Positions 49,501-55,982 of a stretch of DNA of 64,000 nt are shown in pieces. The DNA is taken from NCBI RefSeq assembly GCF_016862435.1, contig NZ_BOMY01000046.1, forward strand, positions 62,001 through 126,000, in the 5' to 3' direction. The stretch is from Paractinoplanes tereljensis (GTDB taxonomy: Bacteria > Actinomycetota > Actinomycetes > Mycobacteriales > Micromonosporaceae). The notes beneath the pieces are model-generated. The model worked only from the letters and a program-made list of their open reading frames with translations. It did not search any database and had not been told where the DNA came from. The position numbers and the translations under genes were made by a program. How positions within the stretch are numbered: the first letter of the stretch is position 1; every line of letters begins with the position of its first letter.

Positions 49501-50014
49501 GGCCGGCGGCGCCGCCATGAAGAAAGAAGCCGGCAGCATAGCCGGCGGCCTCAGCCGTAGCGCCTTTACGAAGTCGGGCTCGTCAGCGGCCGCGGGCGCG
49601 GCGGACGACGGAATTAGCGGTGGGGCGGCGAACGTAAACGCCGGTGTCGGCCTCAGTAATGACCTGAGGACCGCTGAGGCCGCGAATCCGCTCGTCGAGT
49701 CCCTGCGAAGCAGCGGGAGTCTGCCCTCGAACTACGTGACCAAGACGCAGGCTGAGGCGGCGGGCTGGGAGCCCGGTAAGGCTCTTTGGAATCACGTGCC
49801 AGGCGGGCAGATCGGTGGAGATACCTTCGAGAACACCACCAACATCCTGCCTTCGGCTGCCGGACGAAGCTGGTTCGAGGCCGACGTCGGCCTGATCGGT
49901 AGTATGAGGCGGGCCAAGCAACCCGGAACCCGCCTGCTGTATTCCGATGACGGTCTTGCCTACGTCACGCACGACCATTATGAGTCCGTTTTCCAACTGC
50001 CAAATTGGAAATAA
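43592..50014 (+). CDS. RHS-repeat polymorphic toxin with barnase tip
   Basis: 2140 residues from a GTG preceded by GGGGAGG. A signal peptide covers 1-28. An SpvB-like N-terminal part (about 200-370, VPPGLNGPVPTLELGYSSQSVDG) leads to YD repeats (about 950-1670) and the RHS core GLTHLGAREYDPSLGRFIS, DPVLDTGDPQ (about 1750-1800). A hydrophobic segment (about 1866-1913) may help translocation. The tip (about 2029-2140) is a barnase homolog: LPSNYVTKTQAEAAGW, GGQIGGDTFENTT, GRSWFEADV, RLLYSDDG, DHYESVF. Barnase Glu73, Arg87 and His102 correspond to Glu2096, Arg2114 and His2129; Arg83 to Arg2106 or Arg2107. The toxin should therefore be an active ribonuclease. The barstar gene follows by 2 bases. 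Confidence 0.93.
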   Translation: MKSRFTAAIALTVSAALAVTLQQQPVWAAKPKAYTPPAAAAQPSIAVRKVSAKPAPGGFTKLAGAQPAPVWPTATGTSPVSFRAAKTAKMNVEVLDRAATDRAKVAGLLFRVRRTDDAKAPVGVTVDYSKFATAYGGDWASRLRLVRLPDCALTTPQRKECAGVEVPTRNDVAAKQATADVAVGATTLMALAAAPSGPSGSYGATTLNSSGTWSAGGSSGNFSWSFPMRVPPGLNGPVPTLELGYSSQSVDGRMVSSNNQPSEAGEGFELGTSGFIERRYKNCSSDTTGGNNTSDTDKIADDECWVTDNASLSLSGSGGDLIKDAGNDNLWHLRNDDGSKVERRFGADNGTYNGEWWVVTSTNGTQYWFGRNKLPGFTTAAATKSTWTVPVFGNNTGERCHQTTFAASSCVQAWRWNLDYVVDPHNNTMSYWYGTDSNNYTSGAGGIKSYVRAGYLDHVSYGTRVEPDLATGTDTVFNGHAAAQIQFDYGDRCLSACTTKDAAHWPDTPLDLACASTTSCDARMPSFYSTRRLATVTTSTYAVLTGQFRPVERWTLTHSFPDPGDGTRAGLWLSKISHVGLVGTTTSLPDVTFTGRALPNRVDAVDNAPAMNWPRLTDINSETGAIVHVDYLESDCTSTSKPTSPSANTKRCYPVRWSPPGYPQQTDYFNRYVVNEVTETDRTGGATRVLHHYTYIGDPAWHYTDDDGLISDDAKTWSQWRGYQKVGVTTGDPGSQTYTESTFFRGMNGDFLTSTSTRSASVPDSLGGSVPDDDAFSGMTRETRVLNGPGGAEVSGDINDPWKSAATATRTIAGATVQARFVNTEGTHSRTALDHAPWTRTTYTKTTFDAYGMAVRNDDYGDEAVTGDEQCTATTYEPRNTTLWLMALPHRVQTYAVGCANITGTVAEADVIGDARTYYDGHDYGVAPTKGDVTKTEQMSVYNSGSPTYVQVTRSGYDALGRVVESWDALDRHSATAYTPATTGPVTQTVDTNPLNWTTTSAIEPAWGLATATVDVNQLRTTLKYDGLGRLTGMWSPGRNYDSDIPDVAYDYLIRTDGVNVVTTSHLNPAGGVTKSYTLYDGLLRTRQTQTASPAGGRILTDTFYDAAGRAYLSNGAYYDKTGAPGTTLVQPLAQEDIPNQTKTVYDGAGRPVSSVFQPKTVERWRTTTVYGGDHTDVQPPAGATASSTWTDARERTVQLRQYPTRSATGTDYDHTDYAYNRKGLLDSVTTPDGSKWTYAYDLRGRKTSSVDPDAGTTLSKYDNAGRVTTTQDGNNVALTYTYDDLDRKIGLYKGTSVSTSGQLAQWDYDQATFDGGTTPVKGQLFQSSRVDGTTRYVSTVQKYDQHYQPLVSEVTIPSAETGLNGTYQFTTGYNPDGSIRAAGYPATGDLQQETLFYGYNDYDQASTLLNVYGTQAESSIVSASQYDALAHATQYTLYAGFFSSQGSRAYLNFETDQTTGRLNEISVHRDGVSPNTVSDLNYTYDDAGNVTKMADTAAADTQCYSYDRYQRLTEAWTPGTGDCAATPTNAGLGGAAPYWQSYTYSLGGARKSLVDHATSKGDVTTNYTYDDSTPTAPTTGQPHALDGTTTTDNTGTRSAAYTYDKAGNTKTRPGPNGTQSLVWDAEGNLQSVTDTAGSTSYVYDADGNRLISRDTTGKTLYLPNEELRYTNSTGATSCTRYYSFGGGTVAQRTASGLDWLAADHQGTQNVTINEQTQASTIRRQTPFGTARGQAVAWVNTKGFVGGTADPTGLTHLGAREYDPSLGRFISVDPVLDTGDPQSMEGYAYALNNPIVHSDPSGLMIAKDPGDHTTTPDKYFNHGSQSDGNDKPAKKKEKKKGCGWSWSCAKKAATAGLNWVDDHKAVIIGTVVGVAVGVGCGALLSSTGVGAVGVVACGALAGAVGSMVQYAIETKVEHKGNFSLGGMLVQGAIGGVIGGFTGGVGSIGGAGIKAGVSSLASGAGAKAVFAAGGAAMKKEAGSIAGGLSRSAFTKSGSSAAAGAADDGISGGAANVNAGVGLSNDLRTAEAANPLVESLRSSGSLPSNYVTKTQAEAAGWEPGKALWNHVPGGQIGGDTFENTTNILPSAAGRSWFEADVGLIGSMRRAKQPGTRLLYSDDGLAYVTHDHYESVFQLPNWK

Positions 50015-50016
50015 AT

Positions 50017-50313
50017 ATGGCGTCAGTAATAATTCCTGGAGATCGGATTAACTCAGAGCTCGATCTCCACCGATTCCTCGCCCGTGAGCTGGACTTCGGT
50101 CCCTATTACGGTAAGAACTTGGATGCATTGTGGGACCGACTGACGACTGATGTCGAGCGCCCGGTCGAACTCGTTTGGGTTGATGCCGCGAAGAGCCGCG
50201 AACACATGGGTGACGACCTGTTCCGCAAGATCGTTGGCATCCTGCAAAAGGTGGCGGCCAGAGATGTCGAGGCGGGCTACAAGGATCGGTTCACCGTCGA
50301 GATTCGACAGTAG
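50017..50313 (+). CDS. barstar-family immunity protein
   Basis: 98 residues from the ATG at 50017, two bases after the RHS stop. The core DLHRFLARELDFGPYYGKNLDALWD matches barstar's inhibitor helix; Asp36 and Asp40 correspond to barstar Asp35 and Asp39, and Trp39 to Trp38. It should bind the barnase tip of the RHS protein in the cytoplasm and block its active site. The local sequence is AT-rich (ggaaataaatatggcg). Confidence 0.95.
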   Translation: MASVIIPGDRINSELDLHRFLARELDFGPYYGKNLDALWDRLTTDVERPVELVWVDAAKSREHMGDDLFRKIVGILQKVAARDVEAGYKDRFTVEIRQ

Positions 50314-50331
50314 GCTGGTCGGTTCGACCGC

Positions 50332-50366
50332 TCGGTCGCCGGGGTTCAATTAGCCCCGGCGACCGA
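50332..50366. terminator. bidirectional terminator between barstar and TetR genes
   Basis: A perfect 13-base stem (50332-50344 with 50354-50366) and a 9-base loop lie between the convergent barstar and TetR genes. It closes the LamG/RHS/barstar operon and also the leftward SDR-to-TetR operon. Confidence 0.85.
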
Positions 50367-50376
50367 TGGTCACTGC

Positions 50377-50961
50377 TCATGCGGACGTGAGGAGAGACGT
50401 GATGGTGCGGGCCATGGCGGCCCTCGCCGCTGTCACCGACAAACCAAGCACCTCGCGCCAGCTTGACCACGTTGCCCACATGCTCACCGCGGTCAGGGCG
50501 TTCAACAACTCCTCGTCGTCCTTGATCTCGGTGGCGAACAGCGTTGCCAACTCCTCGCGCACCCGGACCATGTGCAGCTTGCGGTACCTCTGCAGAGCCT
50601 CGGAGAACGGCTCCTTCACCGCTGACGCCTTGGCGTTCGGGCCGATCTGTTCCAGCAGGCGGGCCCGCTGCCGGCAGAAAGCGTCGACCCGCTCCGCCAA
50701 CGGCAACTTCGGTGATACCGGCCGGTGAGCGGCGTCGCGCAGCTCCAGGACGCGCTGGCCGCTTTCGGCGAACAGCGCCTCCATGTCGGCGAAATGCGAC
50801 CACAGCGCGCGCAGCGACACCCCGGCCTGCTTGGCGATGCGGTCCGCCGTCGGGCGCAGGTCGCCCTCGCGGATCAGCTGCAGGTGGGCGTCGACGATCG
50901 CGTTGCGGGTGCGTTCGGAACGGGCGGTGCGGCCGTCCATCTTTTGTGGCGGAGAGGTCAC
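50377..50961 (-). CDS. TetR-family regulator, last gene of the SDR operon
   Basis: 194 residues from the GTG at 50961, which overlaps the acyl-CoA dehydrogenase stop (GTGA); an ATG at 50940 is also possible. The HTH is TADRIAKQAGVSLRALWSHFADMEALF. The C-terminal part is a helical ligand-binding bundle. A decayed partial copy lies at 37263-37438. As the terminal gene of the operon it likely controls it through the AT-rich repeat at 54687. Confidence 0.88.
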   Translation of the reverse strand: MTSPPQKMDGRTARSERTRNAIVDAHLQLIREGDLRPTADRIAKQAGVSLRALWSHFADMEALFAESGQRVLELRDAAHRPVSPKLPLAERVDAFCRQRARLLEQIGPNAKASAVKEPFSEALQRYRKLHMVRVREELATLFATEIKDDEELLNALTAVSMWATWSSWREVLGLSVTAARAAMARTITSLLTSA

Positions 50962-52160
50962 TTTTCGCTCCGGTAGCGGTTCAACTCCCGTCGGGCGAGG
51001 GAGCGTTTGTGCACCTCGTCGGGGCCGTCGGCCAGGCGCAGGGTGCGGGCTCCGGCCCACAGCGCGGCCAGCGGGGTGTCCTGGCCGACGCCGGCGGCGC
51101 CGTGTGCCTGAATTGCCTTGTCGATGATCCACTCGGTGGTGCTGGGCACGATGATTTTGATGGATTGGATCTCGGTGTGCGCGCCCTTGTTGCCCACCGT
51201 GTCCATCAGCCAAGCCGCCTTGAGGACCAGGAGCCGGGCCTGTTCGATGCGCACCCGGGATTCGGCGATCCAGTCCTGCACCACGCCCTGCTCGGCGAGC
51301 GGTTTGCCGAAGGGGGTGCGGGCCAGGGCCCGCGTGCACATCAGTTCGAGGGCGCGTTCGGCCATGCCGATCAGGCGCATGCAGTGGTGGATGCGGCCGG
51401 GTCCGAGGCGGGCCTGCGAGATGGCGAAGCCGCTGCCTTCTTCGCCAATCAGGTTGGCCGCGGGGACCCGTACATCCTCGAAGAAGACCTCGGCGTGCCC
51501 ACCGTGATCGCCGTCGGTGTAGCCGAAGACCCGCATGCCGCGCTCGACCCGCAGGCCAGGTGTGTCGCGGGGGACCAGGATCATGCTCTGCTGCACGTGC
51601 CGGGCGGCGGTCGGGTCGGTCTTGCCCATCACGATGAAAATCTTGCAGTTCGGGTTCATCGCGCCGCTGATGTAGAACTTGCGGCCGTTGATCACATAGG
51701 AATCGCCGTCGCGCACGATGCGGGTGCCGATGTTGGTGGCGTCCGACGAGGCCACCTCGGGCTCGGTCATCGCGAACGCGGACCGGATCGAACCGTCCAG
51801 CAACGGCTGCAGCCACTGTTCCTGCTGCGACGCGGACCCGAACTCGTTGAGCACCTCCATGTTCCCGGTGTCGGGCGCGGCGCAGTTCAGCGCGGCCGGC
51901 GCCAGCGACGGGCTGCGGCCGGTGATCTCGGCCAGCGGCGCGTACTGGAGGTTGGTCAGCCCGGCGCCGTTGGAGCCCGGCAGGAAGAGGTTCCACAGTC
52001 CGGCGGCGCGAGCGGCGGTCTTCAAATCACCCAGGGCCGCCGGTGGTTCCCAGCCGTCGTGCGAGGCGAGGGACGGCTCCGCCGGGTAGACGTACTCGTC
52101 CATGAAGGCGAGCAGCCGCTTGCGGTAGTCCTCGGTCTTGGCGTCGAACTCGAAGTCCAT
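50958..52160 (-). CDS. acyl-CoA dehydrogenase, ACAD10/11-like
   Basis: 400 residues. ACAD blocks are present: FAMTEPEVASSDATNIGTRI, GRKFYISGAMNPNCKIFIVMGKTD, LGPGRIHHCMRLIGMAERAL. The C-terminal LRLADGPDEVHKRSLARREL is the signature of the ACAD10/11 subgroup rather than of ordinary fatty-acid dehydrogenases. In that subgroup the enzyme acts with a phosphotransferase to remove phosphate from 4-phosphoacyl-CoA. The neighbouring gene supplies exactly such a kinase. Coupled to it by a 1-base overlap. Confidence 0.9.
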   Translation of the reverse strand: MDFEFDAKTEDYRKRLLAFMDEYVYPAEPSLASHDGWEPPAALGDLKTAARAAGLWNLFLPGSNGAGLTNLQYAPLAEITGRSPSLAPAALNCAAPDTGNMEVLNEFGSASQQEQWLQPLLDGSIRSAFAMTEPEVASSDATNIGTRIVRDGDSYVINGRKFYISGAMNPNCKIFIVMGKTDPTAARHVQQSMILVPRDTPGLRVERGMRVFGYTDGDHGGHAEVFFEDVRVPAANLIGEEGSGFAISQARLGPGRIHHCMRLIGMAERALELMCTRALARTPFGKPLAEQGVVQDWIAESRVRIEQARLLVLKAAWLMDTVGNKGAHTEIQSIKIIVPSTTEWIIDKAIQAHGAAGVGQDTPLAALWAGARTLRLADGPDEVHKRSLARRELNRYRSEK

Positions 52161-53152
52161 CAGTTCCCCTCCAGCGCCTCGTGGCCGCGCATCACCAGCG
52201 GGCCCACCAGGGTGCCGATCGAATCGAAACCGTCACCGACCGTCTGCCCCTGAACGTATCGGTAGTGCACGCCCTCGAGGATCACGGCGAGTTTGAATGC
52301 GGCGAACGCCACGTACCAATGCAGGTCGCTGACATCGCGACCGCTCCGCTGCGCGTAGCGGTCGCTCATTTCGCGCAGGCTGGGATGACCGGGCACCTTC
52401 AGCGGTACGGTGGCCCGCCCGTCACTGACCTGCAGGGGCAGACCGGCATAGACGAGCATCAGGGCCACATCACTGAGCGGATCGCCGAGTGTCGACATCT
52501 CCCAGTCGAGCACCGCCCGCACGTTGAGGTCGTCCCCGATCAGCGCGTTGTCGAGCCGGAAGTCGCCGTGCACCACCGTGCCGGGCCCGCCGGTCGGGAC
52601 GTCCACGGCCAGCCGCGCGTGCAGCTCGGCGATGCCGGGCACGTCCCGGCTGTGCGACGCGTCGAGCTGCTTCTTCCACCGGGAGACCTGCCGCTGGTTG
52701 AAGCCGTCCGGCCGGCCGAAGTCGGCGAGCCCGATGGCGGCCGGGTCCAGCGCGTGGAGGTCGGCGAGGGTGTCCACCAGGGAAAGCACCAGGGTGTGCA
52801 GGCCGTCCTCACCCAGCGCGGCCAGGTCCAACGAGTCCCGATAAATCCGCCCGTCGACGTACTCCATCAGGTAAAAAGGCGCCCCGATCACATCGACATC
52901 GGTGCACAACAGCACTGGCCGCGGAGCCGGGAAGCCGGCCTTGGACAGCGCCTCCAGCACGCGATGCTCACGAACCATGTCGTGCGCGGTCGGCAGCACA
53001 TGCCCGAGCGGCGGCCGCCGCAACACCCACCGCTGCTCACCGTCGGTGATCGCATAGGTGAGGTTGGAACGCCCACCGGCGAACATGCTGCCGGTCAGTT
53101 CCCGGGTGGACCCGAGGTATTGCTTCAGGGCAGCGAGGTCGAGTCCTTTCAT
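52160..53152 (-). CDS. APH-fold phosphotransferase family protein
   Basis: 330 residues from the ATG at 53152, overlapping the upstream SDR stop. Kinase motifs: a Gly-rich FAGGRSNLTYAI start, the catalytic loop VHGDFRLDNALI and the metal-binding VLDWEMSTLGDPLSD. This is the aminoglycoside-phosphotransferase-like family; the version fused to or beside ACAD10/11-type dehydrogenases phosphorylates 4-hydroxyacyl-CoA. The context therefore argues for acyl-CoA metabolism, not antibiotic resistance. Confidence 0.9.
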   Translation of the reverse strand: MKGLDLAALKQYLGSTRELTGSMFAGGRSNLTYAITDGEQRWVLRRPPLGHVLPTAHDMVREHRVLEALSKAGFPAPRPVLLCTDVDVIGAPFYLMEYVDGRIYRDSLDLAALGEDGLHTLVLSLVDTLADLHALDPAAIGLADFGRPDGFNQRQVSRWKKQLDASHSRDVPGIAELHARLAVDVPTGGPGTVVHGDFRLDNALIGDDLNVRAVLDWEMSTLGDPLSDVALMLVYAGLPLQVSDGRATVPLKVPGHPSLREMSDRYAQRSGRDVSDLHWYVAFAAFKLAVILEGVHYRYVQGQTVGDGFDSIGTLVGPLVMRGHEALEGN

Positions 53153-53928
53153 CGAGGACTCCCCTCGTACGCCCGCTGCAGTTTGTTCATCCCGCCAAGC
53201 CATCGATCGGTGTCGGTGGCCCGCAACTTGTAGTAATCGGCCACCTCGGGGTGCGGCAGGATCAGGAAGCTCTCGCCCTCGATCGCCTTGGCGGCGACCT
53301 CGGCGACCTCGGCCGGTTCGAGCGCTCCCTCGGCCAGCAACGCGGCCGCCGCGCTGCCACCCTCGTTGCCGCGGGTCAGCATGTCGGTGCGCACGCCCTG
53401 CGGGCAAAGAGCCTGAACAACCAGACCCCGGTGGGCGTACGTCGCCCGAAGCCACTCCGCGTACGCGAGGGCGCCGTGTTTCGTGACCGCGTAGGACGCG
53501 CTGCCGAGGATGGACAGCAGCCCGGCCGCGCTGACCGTGATCAGCAGCCGCTTCGGCTCGCCCTGGTCGAGCCAGCGCGGCAGCAGATGCCGGCTGACGT
53601 ACACGTGGGACAGCACGTTGACCGAGAAGTCCCTGGTCCAGGCCGCGTCGGGGGTGTTCTCGTCGCCGGCCGTGAGCACCCCGGCGTTGGAGCAAAACAG
53701 GTCGACCCCGCCGAGCTCGGCCCAGGCGACCTCGATCAGCCGGCGGGTGTCGTCCTCGTTCGCGGCGTCGGCCGGGACGGCCAGCCCGTCGATCTCGGCG
53801 GCGACCGCCGAGGCCGCGGCGGCGTCCAGGTCGCTCACGATCACCTGGGCGCCGTCGGCCGCGAACCGGCGGGCCAGGGCCGCCCCGATCCCGCCGCCGG
53901 CGCCGGTGACGACGACCCGCCTGCTCAT
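53149..53928 (-). CDS. SDR-family oxidoreductase
   Basis: 259 residues. The cofactor motif is VVVTGAGGGIGAALARRFAADG, then NAG in FCSNAGVL. The catalytic Ser lies in LLITVSAAGLL and the YxxxK pair is SYAVTKHGALAY. It overlaps both neighbours by 4 bases. Its longer C-terminal part (DTDRWLGGMNKLQ) is not typical of FabG. Substrate likely a hydroxy- or oxo-acyl-CoA given its operon partners. Confidence 0.9.
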   Translation of the reverse strand: MSRRVVVTGAGGGIGAALARRFAADGAQVIVSDLDAAAASAVAAEIDGLAVPADAANEDDTRRLIEVAWAELGGVDLFCSNAGVLTAGDENTPDAAWTRDFSVNVLSHVYVSRHLLPRWLDQGEPKRLLITVSAAGLLSILGSASYAVTKHGALAYAEWLRATYAHRGLVVQALCPQGVRTDMLTRGNEGGSAAAALLAEGALEPAEVAEVAAKAIEGESFLILPHPEVADYYKLRATDTDRWLGGMNKLQRAYEGSPR

Positions 53929-54668
53929 TGCACCGCCCCGGTGAGCAGCAGCCCGCCGTCGATGATGACGGTCTGCCCGGTGATCCAGGCGGCGTCCGGC
54001 CCGCACAGGAACGCGACCGTGCCGGCCACGTCCTCGGGCACGCCGAGCCGCTGGAGCGGGTAGGACGCCGAGACCTCGGCCTCGCGCCCCTCGTAGAGCG
54101 CGGTGGCGAACTTGGTCTTGACCACGGCCGGGGCGACCGCGTTGACCCGCACCTTCGGCGCCAACTCGACGGCCAGTTCCTCGGTGAGGTGGATCAGCGC
54201 GGCCTTGGTGACGCCGTAGAACGCGATCCCCGGTGCCGGTCGCACGCCGGAGACCGACGAGATGTTGACGATCGAGCCGCCCTCGGCCAGCCCGCCGCGC
54301 AGGGCTTCCTGCACCCAGCCGAGCGTGCCGAGGACGTTCACGTCGATCATCTTGCGGGCGGCGCCGAGGTCGAGCGAGCCGAGCGGACCGTACGCCGGGT
54401 TGATGCCGATGTTGTTGACCAGCGTGGTGATCGGCCCGTACTGACCGAGGACGGTGTCGATCACCTGGGCCCGGTGGTCGGCGTCGTCGCCCTTGCCGGC
54501 GATGCCGATCGCGACGTCGGCGCCGCCGAGGTCCTTGGCCGCCTGGTCCAGGGCCTCCGCGTTACGCCCGGTGATCGCCACCTTGTAGCCCTCGGCTACG
54601 AAGCGTTGCGCGATGGCGAATCCGATTCCCCTGCTGGCCCCGGTCACGATCGCCACTTGGTCCGCCAT
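53925..54668 (-). CDS. SDR-family oxidoreductase, FabG-like
   Basis: 247 residues. The cofactor motif is VAIVTGASRGIGFAIAQRF, then NNIG in LVNNIGINP. The catalytic residues are Ser in IVNISSVSG and the YxxxK pair FYGVTKAAL. It ends with the classic ITGQTVIIDGG. First gene of the five-gene unit SDR-SDR-phosphotransferase-ACAD-TetR, all linked by 1- to 4-base overlaps. Confidence 0.92.
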   Translation of the reverse strand: MADQVAIVTGASRGIGFAIAQRFVAEGYKVAITGRNAEALDQAAKDLGGADVAIGIAGKGDDADHRAQVIDTVLGQYGPITTLVNNIGINPAYGPLGSLDLGAARKMIDVNVLGTLGWVQEALRGGLAEGGSIVNISSVSGVRPAPGIAFYGVTKAALIHLTEELAVELAPKVRVNAVAPAVVKTKFATALYEGREAEVSASYPLQRLGVPEDVAGTVAFLCGPDAAWITGQTVIIDGGLLLTGAVQ

Positions 54669-54686
54669 CGCCGCTCCCTCTGCTCG

Positions 54687-54701
54687 AATACAAAATATAT
54701 T
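54687..54701. promoter_or_regulatory. AT-rich inverted repeat, candidate operator of the SDR operon
   Basis: AATACA-AAA-TATATT is a near-palindrome with one mismatch between arms. It is strikingly AT-only in a 70% GC setting, lies 19 bases upstream of the first SDR start codon, and may overlap a -10 region. A TetR-type regulator, probably the last gene of the operon, is the best candidate binder. Confidence 0.5.
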
Positions 54702-54716
54702 GCGGTACCCCAGAAG

Positions 54717-55982
54717 CTACTGTGCCGTAGGGATTCCGTCCTGGGGAGGTGCGACGGCCGATCCGGTGTAAGCGGCCACCGCTCCATCCCCGTCATCAGT
54801 CTGGTACGGCGTCCCGAAATAGGTAGCTTTGCCGCCGGTGAGCTTGGTCAACTGCTCACCGCCGTACCCCGAATGATCTTTCGCCGAGAAGCGCACCGGC
54901 ACCAGCCCAGGCCCGGTGAAACCGCCCTTTTCGACCGCGGCGATCAGGTTGTCCCGAGTCAGATCCTTGCCCGCGGCCTGCAGCGACTGCACGAACAGGT
55001 AGCCGACCGACATGCCGTAGACGACGTTGTTGTCGAACTCGGCGTTGCTGTTGAAGTCGGTGTTGATCTTCTTGTAGAGCTGGATCCACGGGTTCGCGTC
55101 GTCGGTCGCCAGCGGCAGGTAGTTGGCCGCCACCACGCCCTCCAGCAGCGGCGCGGCCGCGCCCAGCGTCTTGGTGAGGGTGGTCGGGTCGGAGCCGACG
55201 TTGCTCACCACGAACTGCGGCTTGTAGCCGATCTTCGCGGCGGTGCCGATCGACAGCGCGGTGAAGCCGGGGATGGTGGCCAGCATGACGACGTCGCAGG
55301 CAGCGGCCTTGAGCGCGCCGATCTGCGGGCCCACGTTGGGGTTGCTGGTCACGTAGGACTGCTTGGCGGTGACCGGTCCGAGGATCTTCTCGATGCCGGC
55401 CAGGCTGTCCCGGCCGAAGTCGTCGTCCTGCCCGAGGAAGCAGATCTTCTTGCCGGGGTAGGTCTCCTTCACGTAGGTCCCGAGGACCTTGCCCTCGACC
55501 GTGTAGTCCGGGTTGAATCCGAACGTTCCGGGGTATTTGTCGGGCTGGTTCCAGCTGCGGCTGCCGCTGGCCACGAACAGGTCGGGCACCCGGTTGGTCT
55601 TGAGGAAGTCGAGCACGCCGGTGTGCGTGGGCGTGCCCAGGCCGTTCAGGATCGCGAACACCTTGTCCTGCAGCACCAGCTGCCGGACGACCTGCTGGGT
55701 GTTCGCCGGGTTGTAGCCGTCATCCATGATCTTGTAAGTGATCTTGCGGCCGTTGATGCCGCCCTTGGAGTTGACGTAGTCGAAGTACGCCTTGGTGGCC
55801 GGCGCGATCTTCGAGTAGCCGGCCGCGGCCGGGCCGGTCAGCGGCATGTGCGTACCGACCGTGATCTCGGTGTCGGTTACTCCGGGTGTATCGCTGCTTC
55901 CACTACTGCTATTGCCATTTCCGTTGCTGCTGCAGCCTGCGGCCAGCAGCACGGCGGTCAGGACGATCGCGGTGCGTCTCAT
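54717..55982 (-). CDS. branched-chain amino-acid-type ABC transporter, substrate-binding lipoprotein
   Basis: 421 residues from the ATG at 55982. A lipoprotein signal ends LLAAGC (Cys17). The periplasmic-binding-protein type 1 fold shows ITVGTHMPLTGPAAAGYSKIAPATKAYFDYVN and INGRKITYKIMDDGYNPANTQQVVRQLV. It is the LivJ/K-like receptor of the system encoded by the next four genes. The substrate is not certain: members bind amino acids, but also aromatic and fatty acids. Confidence 0.9.
   Translation of the reverse strand: MRRTAIVLTAVLLAAGCSSNGNGNSSSGSSDTPGVTDTEITVGTHMPLTGPAAAGYSKIAPATKAYFDYVNSKGGINGRKITYKIMDDGYNPANTQQVVRQLVLQDKVFAILNGLGTPTHTGVLDFLKTNRVPDLFVASGSRSWNQPDKYPGTFGFNPDYTVEGKVLGTYVKETYPGKKICFLGQDDDFGRDSLAGIEKILGPVTAKQSYVTSNPNVGPQIGALKAAACDVVMLATIPGFTALSIGTAAKIGYKPQFVVSNVGSDPTTLTKTLGAAAPLLEGVVAANYLPLATDDANPWIQLYKKINTDFNSNAEFDNNVVYGMSVGYLFVQSLQAAGKDLTRDNLIAAVEKGGFTGPGLVPVRFSAKDHSGYGGEQLTKLTGGKATYFGTPYQTDDGDGAVAAYTGSAVAPPQDGIPTAQ

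Noticed and set aside
52160..53152. Aminoglycoside resistance kinase
   Set aside because: The fold is APH-like, but the operon (ACAD10/11-like dehydrogenase, two SDRs) points to hydroxyacyl-CoA phosphorylation.
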